Part shown: piece by piece, positions 58,958-64,000 of the stretch
Layout of the letters: every line of letters starts with the position of its first letter
How positions within the stretch are numbered: the stretch's first letter is position 1
Source of the DNA: Pseudonocardia broussonetiae
Lineage (GTDB): Bacteria > Actinomycetota > Actinomycetes > Mycobacteriales > Pseudonocardiaceae
Assembly: GCF_013155125.1 (NCBI RefSeq)
Contig: NZ_CP053564.1
Coordinates: 7,501 to 71,500 of the forward strand
DNA length: 64,000 nt
Direction of reading: 5' to 3'
Position numbers and translations under genes: made by a program
The notes under the pieces: model-generated
What the model saw: the letters and a program-made list of their open reading frames with translations, nothing else
Databases searched by the model: none
Told to the model about the DNA's origin: nothing

Positions 58958-58986
58958 CCCGCCACCCGACCTCCGAAGGAGACCCG

Positions 58987-59889
58987 ATGCCCGACGACAT
59001 CCCGGCCGCCCGCGTCTCGACGCTCGGCTACGTCGAGTTCACGAGCCCCGACCCGGACCGCCTCGTGGAGTACTACCGGACCTGCCTGGGCTTCCACGTC
59101 GAGGACGGCTCACCCGACCTGACCTTCCTCACCACCGGGCTGGACCACCACAGCGTGGTCGTCCGCAAGGGCGAGGCCGCCGCCCGCACGTCCGTCGGCT
59201 ACCGGCTCGCCGTGCCCCTCGACGACGCGCACGAACGGCTCGCCGACGCCGGCGTCCCCGTCTCCCGGCGCACCGACGTGGCCCCGAGCACCCCGGACGT
59301 CCTCGTCCTGCACGAGCCGGGCACGGACGTGCCGCTGCACCTCTACGACGTCCAGGCCGCGAGCGACGGGGGCCAGGGCCCGGCGCACCGCCCGACCAAG
59401 CTCGGCCACGTCGCGGCGTTCAGCCCGAGCCTGGACCGGATCCAGGGCTTCTACCAGGACCTCCTCGGGTTCCGCTGGTCCGACACGATCGGCGACTTCT
59501 TCGTGTTCCTGCGCTGCAACGCCGACCACCACGCCGCGAACTTCCTGCAGAGCACCCGGTTCACCGGCATGCACCACGTCGCGTACGAGATGCGCGACCT
59601 GGACCACCTGCAGACCACGCTCGACCACCTCGCCCGCAACGACGTCCGGCTCCACTGGGGCCCGGGGCGGCACGGGCCGGGCCACAACGTCTTCACCTAC
59701 CACCGCGATCCCGACGGCAACACCGTCGAGCTCTTCACCCAGCTCGACCAGATGATCGACGAGGGCGCCGGCCACTTCGAGCCCCGCCCGTGGCACGAGG
59801 ACCGCCCCCAGGTGCCCAAGACCTGGGAGGTCGACATCGCGACGGCCAACGCCTGGGGCCCCGTCCTGCCCGAGGTCCTCGAGCACTGA
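58987..59889 (+). CDS. VOC-family extradiol dioxygenase-like protein
   Basis: A 300-residue protein with two vicinal-oxygen-chelate modules (about 12-125 and 137-260). The second carries the metal triad His141 in LGHVAAF, His196/197 in GMHHVAYEM and Glu248 in DGNTVELF, as in type I extradiol ring-cleavage enzymes. It likely opens a catecholic ring with Fe(II) and O2. It is one of two such proteins in the operon. GAAGGAG precedes its ATG. Confidence 0.85.
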   Translation: MPDDIPAARVSTLGYVEFTSPDPDRLVEYYRTCLGFHVEDGSPDLTFLTTGLDHHSVVVRKGEAAARTSVGYRLAVPLDDAHERLADAGVPVSRRTDVAPSTPDVLVLHEPGTDVPLHLYDVQAASDGGQGPAHRPTKLGHVAAFSPSLDRIQGFYQDLLGFRWSDTIGDFFVFLRCNADHHAANFLQSTRFTGMHHVAYEMRDLDHLQTTLDHLARNDVRLHWGPGRHGPGHNVFTYHRDPDGNTVELFTQLDQMIDEGAGHFEPRPWHEDRPQVPKTWEVDIATANAWGPVLPEVLEH

Positions 59890-59931
59890 TCCCCGCCTGC
59901 CAGCCAGCCGCACGACGACGTGGAGGAAGTC

Positions 59932-60393
59932 ATGATCTTCAGCGAGTTCGCCCTGCCCGCCAACCCGCCCGGGGCCGTCCCGCTCGACCGGGCCCAGATC
60001 TGGAAGGGCCTCGAGCAGAAGGCCCGCGACGCCGTGCCGTACGTCGCGGCCATCACCGAGTGCCGCGTGATCGACGAGATCAGCGACAGCGTCTTCGACC
60101 GCGAGGTCCTGCTCCACGGGCAGCGCTACGTCGAGCGCGTCTGGCTCGGCGAGCCCGACCGCGTCGTGTTCACCCGCACCGATGGCCCCGTCCTGGGCAC
60201 CATCACCAACGAGGTCCTCGAGTCCGACGGCGAGCTGACGCTCCGCTTCGGGTTCGCGCTGGTCATCCGCCCCGGCGACGACCTGCCCGTCACCGAGGAG
60301 GAGCTCTCCGTGCAGATGACGGCCGCCTACCAGGCGGCCGTGGAGTCGACGCTCGCCGCGGTGCGCGCGCAGGTCGTGGAGCCGGCCCGATGA
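59932..60393 (+). CDS. SRPBCC protein (AtaL/DUF1857-like)
   Basis: A 153-residue START-like protein resembling the AtaL/DUF1857 group: an N-terminal FALPANPPGAVPLDRAQIWKG start and a long C-terminal helix. These proteins bind hydrophobic ligands and may act as cyclases or carriers; no catalytic residue is assignable. ATG 59932 has GGAGGAAG a few bases upstream. It overlaps the next gene by 4 bases. Confidence 0.7.
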   Translation: MIFSEFALPANPPGAVPLDRAQIWKGLEQKARDAVPYVAAITECRVIDEISDSVFDREVLLHGQRYVERVWLGEPDRVVFTRTDGPVLGTITNEVLESDGELTLRFGFALVIRPGDDLPVTEEELSVQMTAAYQAAVESTLAAVRAQVVEPAR

Positions 60394-60779
60394 CCGGGGC
60401 GACCGCCGCCCGGGCCGTCGCTGCGCCCGCCTGGCTGACCAGGTTCTACGAGAAGGTCGACGCCCTCGATACCGAGGGGGTCCTCGCCGGGTTCGCTCCC
60501 GACGCGACCATGCGCTACGGCTCCGGCGACCCGATGCCCGGGCACGACGGGATCCGGGCCGGGCTCACGTTCCTCTTCACGTCCTACCGCCGCATCGGCC
60601 ACGAGTTCCGCGGCGTCTGGCAGTCCGGCTCGACGGTGCTGCTCGAGGCCACCGTCACCTACGGGCGCCCCGACGGCCGCGAGGTCTCCGTGCCGGCGCT
60701 CACCGTCATCGACCACCGCGACGGGGTCATCGACGACATGCGCATCTACATCGACCCCACACCCGTGCAGGCGGGCTGA
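60390..60779 (+). CDS. SnoaL/NTF2-like protein
   Basis: A 129-residue nuclear-transport-factor-2-fold protein: WLTRFYEKVDALDTEGVLAG, FAPDATMRYGSGDPMPGHDG and VIDHRDGVIDDMRIYID follow the SnoaL-like pattern. Members include isomerases, hydratases and ligand binders. Its position between the SRPBCC gene and the flavin hydroxylase suggests work on a pathway intermediate. Confidence 0.78.
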   Translation: MTGATAARAVAAPAWLTRFYEKVDALDTEGVLAGFAPDATMRYGSGDPMPGHDGIRAGLTFLFTSYRRIGHEFRGVWQSGSTVLLEATVTYGRPDGREVSVPALTVIDHRDGVIDDMRIYIDPTPVQAG

Positions 60780-60782
60780 AGC

Positions 60783-61943
60783 GTGGACCGTCCCGACATC
60801 GCGATCATCGGAGCGGGCATCGGCGGGCTGACGCTGGGCCTGTCGCTGCGCCGGCTCGGCATCCGGGCCCGCATCTACGAGCAGGCGCCGGAGCTCGGCG
60901 AGGTGGGGGCGGCCGTGGCGCTGGCCGCCAACGGCACGCGCATCCTCCGCTCACTGGGCATCGACCTCGGGACGTGCTCGACCGTCCCGTCCGAACTGGT
61001 CTACCGGCACTGGGCCGACGGCCGCAGGCTCGCCGACCACCCGGTGGGCGACTGGTACACCGAGCGGTTCGGCGCCCCGTTCTGGGGCGTGCACCGCGCG
61101 CACCTGCAGAGGGCCCTCGCGCAGGCGTGGGGCACCGAGGACCTGCACCTGGGCCGGGCGGTCGTCGGCCTGGAGCAGCGCGACGGCACGACCGAGCTGA
61201 CCTTCGCCGACGGCACCACCGCGAGTGCCGGACTGGTGGTCGGGGCCGACGGCATCCGCTCGCGGGTGCGCCGGTGGATCACCGACGCCGAGCCGGTCTA
61301 CTCGGGCACGACCGGCTTCCGGGGGCTGGTCCCGCGCTCGGCGCTGCCCGACCTCCCCGATCCCGACGCCGTCCAGTTCTGGATGGGGCCGGACGCGCAC
61401 CTGCTGCACTACGCGATCGGCGACGTCGTCAACTTCCTCGCCGTCATCGAGGGACCCGGCACCTGGGACGGACCGGGAGGCGTCGCACCGGCAGCGGACG
61501 GCGAGCTCGCCGCGGCGTTCCGCGACTGGCACCCCGCGGTGCGGCAGATGATCGGGGCCGTCCCCCAGAGCCCGCGGTGGGGCATGTTCGCGCTGCCCCC
61601 GCTGACGCGGTGGAGCAGGGACCGGGTCGTGCTGCTCGGCGACGCCGCGCACGCGATGCTGCCCCACCACGGCCAGGGCGCCAACCAGACCATCGAGGAC
61701 GCCGCCGTGCTGGCCGACTGCCTCGACGGATCCGTCGACGTCGACACCGCCGTGGCCCGCTACGAGCGCCTGCGCCGCTCCCGCACCCGCCAGGTCCAGC
61801 GCAGCTCCTGGGTCACCTCGCCCCTGCTCCACCTGCCCGACGGCGAGGCCGCGACGCACCGGGACCGGAAGCTCCGGGCCCTCGTCGACGACTTCAGCTG
61901 GATCCACGCCTACGACCACCGCGAGCCCGCGCTCCGGTCCTGA
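60783..61943 (+). CDS. FAD-dependent aromatic hydroxylase (salicylate/3-hydroxybenzoate hydroxylase-like)
   Basis: A 386-residue class A flavoprotein monooxygenase. The FAD fingerprint AIIGAGIGGLTLGLSLRRLG is at residues 7-26, the DG motif in LVVGADGIRSRVR near 153-165, and GDAAHAMLPHHGQGANQTIED near 285-305. It should hydroxylate an aromatic ring, preparing a diol for the extradiol enzymes. GTG 60783 lies 3 bases after the SnoaL-like stop. Confidence 0.9.
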   Translation: MDRPDIAIIGAGIGGLTLGLSLRRLGIRARIYEQAPELGEVGAAVALAANGTRILRSLGIDLGTCSTVPSELVYRHWADGRRLADHPVGDWYTERFGAPFWGVHRAHLQRALAQAWGTEDLHLGRAVVGLEQRDGTTELTFADGTTASAGLVVGADGIRSRVRRWITDAEPVYSGTTGFRGLVPRSALPDLPDPDAVQFWMGPDAHLLHYAIGDVVNFLAVIEGPGTWDGPGGVAPAADGELAAAFRDWHPAVRQMIGAVPQSPRWGMFALPPLTRWSRDRVVLLGDAAHAMLPHHGQGANQTIEDAAVLADCLDGSVDVDTAVARYERLRRSRTRQVQRSSWVTSPLLHLPDGEAATHRDRKLRALVDDFSWIHAYDHREPALRS

Positions 61944-61975
61944 CCCCCAGCCCCGACCGCACGGAAGGCCCGATC

Positions 61976-62998
61976 ATGACCGCGTACGACACCGCCGCCG
62001 CCCGCTTCGAGCTGGCGCACATGGCCCACGCCGAGCTCCACACCCCCGACCTCGAGGGCAGCCTCTGGTTCTTCACCCGGCTCCTCGGCATGCGCGAGAC
62101 CGCCCGCCACCAGGACTCGATCTACCTGCGCTGCTACGAAGACCCCTACCACCACAGCCTCAAACTCACCGCCCACGACCGACCCGGCCTGGGCAACATC
62201 GGCTGGCGCACCACCTCCCCCGACGCCCTCCAACGCCGCGCCACCGCCCTCGACCAAGCCGGCCTCGGCACCGGCTGGACCACCGGCGACATCGGCGTCG
62301 GCCGCACCTTCGGCTTCACCTCCCCCGACGGACACCCCATGGAACTCGTCTGGGACATCGAGAAGTACACCGCCCCACCCGCACTGCAGTCCCGGATCCT
62401 CACCCGCCGCTCCAAGCGCCCCCTCCACGGCCTCCCCCCGCGACGCCTGGACCACGTCAACCTCATGGCCTCCGACGTCACCACCCAGAAGGAACTGTTC
62501 GAACGCACCCTCGGGTTCCAGACCCGCGAACGCGTCATCGACGCCGCCGGCGGCGGCACCGAGATCGGCGCCTGGCTCAGCGTCAACAACCTCGGCCACG
62601 AGATGGCCGTCATGCGCGACTCCACCGGCTCCCGGGGCCGCCTGCACCACCTCGCGTTCTGGTACGGGGTGCCCCAGCACAACACCGACGCCGCCGAACT
62701 CTGCCGCGAGTACGGCATCCAGATCGAAGCCGGCCCCGACGTCCACGGCATCACCCAAGGCGCATTCCTCTACGTCTTCGAACCCGGCGGCAACCGCATC
62801 GAACTGTTCGGCAACTCCGGCATCCTCCAGTTCGAACCCGACCACGACACCGTCACCTGGGACCTCGCCGACTTCGACACCGGCCTGGCCATCGGCGGCG
62901 CCACCCTGCCCGCCGAGACCTACTTCGTCTACGGCACCCCCGCCACCGACGGCCAGGACAAGCTCCTCGACGGCTGGAAGGACCGCGACCTCGTCTGA
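61976..62998 (+). CDS. Catechol 2,3-dioxygenase-like extradiol dioxygenase
   Basis: A 340-residue type I extradiol dioxygenase with two VOC modules. The C-terminal one has the Fe(II) triad His160 in RRLDHVNLM, His224/225 in RLHHLAFWYG and Glu276 in GNRIELFG, and the adjacent MRDSTGSRGRLHH resembles the active-site lid of metapyrocatechases. It should cleave a catechol next to its hydroxyls. Length is slightly above the usual 300-310. Synonymous codon choice is even more C-biased than neighbours, hinting at a separate origin. Confidence 0.88.
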   Translation: MTAYDTAAARFELAHMAHAELHTPDLEGSLWFFTRLLGMRETARHQDSIYLRCYEDPYHHSLKLTAHDRPGLGNIGWRTTSPDALQRRATALDQAGLGTGWTTGDIGVGRTFGFTSPDGHPMELVWDIEKYTAPPALQSRILTRRSKRPLHGLPPRRLDHVNLMASDVTTQKELFERTLGFQTRERVIDAAGGGTEIGAWLSVNNLGHEMAVMRDSTGSRGRLHHLAFWYGVPQHNTDAAELCREYGIQIEAGPDVHGITQGAFLYVFEPGGNRIELFGNSGILQFEPDHDTVTWDLADFDTGLAIGGATLPAETYFVYGTPATDGQDKLLDGWKDRDLV

Positions 62999-63042
62999 CG
63001 GGCGCACCGACCACAGCCGGAACGGACGGGAACGAGGGGAAC

Positions 63043-63876
63043 GTGGCAGGACGGATGGAAGGGAAGGTCGCGCTGGTCTCCGGCGCGGCCCGCGGCCAGG
63101 GCCGCAACCACGCCCTGCGGCTGGCCGAGGAGGGCGCGGACATCATCGCGTTCGACGTGGCCGCCGCGGTGCCCGCGCAGGGCGCCCCGGCGGCGACACC
63201 GGCGGACCTCGCCGAGACCGTGCGGCTCGTGGAGGACCGCGACCGGCGCATCGTCGCCACGCGGGCCGACGTCCGCGACCCCGACGCCGTCGCGGAGCTG
63301 GTCGAGCGCGGCGTGGCCGAGCTGGGCGGGCTCGACGTCGTGATCGCCAACGCCGGGATCCAGGGCAACCCGGGCCCGGCCGCGTCGACCTCGCCGGCCG
63401 ACTGGCAGGCGGTCATCGACACCAACCTCACCGGGGTGTTCCACACGGTCCGGCCGGCGATCCCGCACCTGATCGCCCGGGGTGGCGGCTCGATCGTGAT
63501 CACCAGCTCGTCGATCGGGCTCCGGTCCGTGCCGAACCTCGCCCCCTACGGAGCGGCGAAGGCCGGGCTGACCGGGCTCATGCGCACCCTCGCGCTGGAG
63601 CTGGCGGAGCACTCGATCCGGGTCAACACCGTCAACCCGACCACCGTCGGGACCCCGATGCTGCTCAACCCGGTCAACTTCGGCCTGTTCCGACCCGACC
63701 TGGAGGACCCGACCGAGGAGGACGTCCGGCCCGTGTACCGGACGCTCAACGCGCTGCCGGTCGCCTACCTGGACCCCGACGACATCAGCAACGCCGTGCT
63801 GTTCCTCGCCTCCGACGAGGGGCGCTACATCACGGGCGTCGCCCTGCCGGTGGACGCGGGGTACGCCGTGAAGTGA
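63043..63876 (+). CDS. Mycofactocin-coupled SDR-family oxidoreductase
   Basis: A 277-residue SDR of the TIGR03971-like group. Hallmarks are GAARGQGRNHALRLAEEGADI at the cofactor site, an insertion around residues 46-70, RIVATRADVRDPDAVAELV, and YGAAKAG at the active site. These enzymes hold NAD tightly and pass electrons to the peptide-derived redox cofactor mycofactocin. No mycofactocin genes are in the window. GTG 63043 follows GAGGGGA. It closes the operon. Confidence 0.87.
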   Translation: MAGRMEGKVALVSGAARGQGRNHALRLAEEGADIIAFDVAAAVPAQGAPAATPADLAETVRLVEDRDRRIVATRADVRDPDAVAELVERGVAELGGLDVVIANAGIQGNPGPAASTSPADWQAVIDTNLTGVFHTVRPAIPHLIARGGGSIVITSSSIGLRSVPNLAPYGAAKAGLTGLMRTLALELAEHSIRVNTVNPTTVGTPMLLNPVNFGLFRPDLEDPTEEDVRPVYRTLNALPVAYLDPDDISNAVLFLASDEGRYITGVALPVDAGYAVK

Positions 63877-64000
63877 GCGGCGGTGCCGAAGGTCTCGGCG
63901 ACCCAGTCGGCGATGAAGTGGGTGGCGTGGGGCATGTCGTCGAGGTTGACGTGCCCCACGCCGCAGCTCGGGTCAGTCGATCTGACCGGCTTCCCGGGCC
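63825..64000 (-). other. Possible 3' end of a minus-strand gene running off the window
   Basis: A minus-strand frame open from base 64000 to a TAG at 63825 reads VGHVNLDDMPHATHFIADW in its upstream part, which looks protein-like. The last part overlaps the SDR 3' end by 52 bases, so the true end is unclear. I do not recognise the family. Confidence 0.25.

Overview
The window is about 75% G+C, uses GTG starts freely, packs genes with 4-base ATGA/GTGA overlaps, and carries CsoR, IdeR-box, type VII-like, PASTA and mycofactocin-coupled families. This points to an actinomycete. Gene content resembles Pseudonocardiales (Pseudonocardia-like), but that genus call is an inference from memory of the families, not a search.

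Layout. 1-6200: the N-terminus of a CopD/CtaG membrane protein, a methyltransferase-like protein, a PP2C phosphatase, tRNA-Arg(TCT), a membrane protein, a DUF1360 protein, an SDR and an RsbU-like phosphatase. 6220-13625 (minus strand): a tightly overlapped operon of aldehyde dehydrogenase, type III glutamine synthetase, GlxB/GlxC/GlxD-like glutamate-synthase modules, a DAO-family flavoprotein and an XRE-cupin regulator. It resembles the N-methylglutamate (methylamine) pathway but is not identical to it. 14058-19704: a copper island with a CsoR-type operator, a CPH-type ATPase, CsoR, CopZ, a secreted His-rich protein and CopA.

19705-32506: housekeeping and accessory genes (FKBP lipoprotein, asparaginase, a YbaB/EspC/WXG-like trio, sugar kinase, PHP, CYTH-CHAD, acyl-CoA ligase, GlcD-like oxidase, renalase-like protein). 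Unusual intergenic repeats are interspersed: arrays with an exact 22-bp period in opposite orientations, and roughly 66-70 bp palindromic units. 32507-46602: MenC coupled to a Baeyer-Villiger monooxygenase, divergent from a TetR/siderophore-interacting pair across three operators phased at 14 bp; an acyl-CoA dehydrogenase/thiolase-like pair with its own TetR; a G-rich minisatellite; acyl-CoA ligase; an iron-box-controlled sucrase/ferredoxin-like protein; two bacterial-PH-domain membrane proteins; a glycosyltransferase. 46609-49149: a HerA-like ATPase, oligoribonuclease, tRNA-His and tRNA-Lys.

49150-52900 is an accessory insertion next to tRNA-Lys: a tyrosine integrase with a shortened catalytic domain, a cytochrome P450, mobile-element debris and a beheaded acyl-CoA ligase. 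52971-63876 is a catabolic region: acyl-CoA dehydrogenase plus sulfurtransferase and a GntR regulator, divergent from a nine-gene operon with an MDR reductase, FAH-family hydrolase, SDR, two extradiol-type (VOC) dioxygenases, SRPBCC and SnoaL-like small proteins, a flavin hydroxylase and a mycofactocin-coupled SDR. Together these look like hydroxylation and meta-cleavage of an aromatic substrate that I cannot identify.
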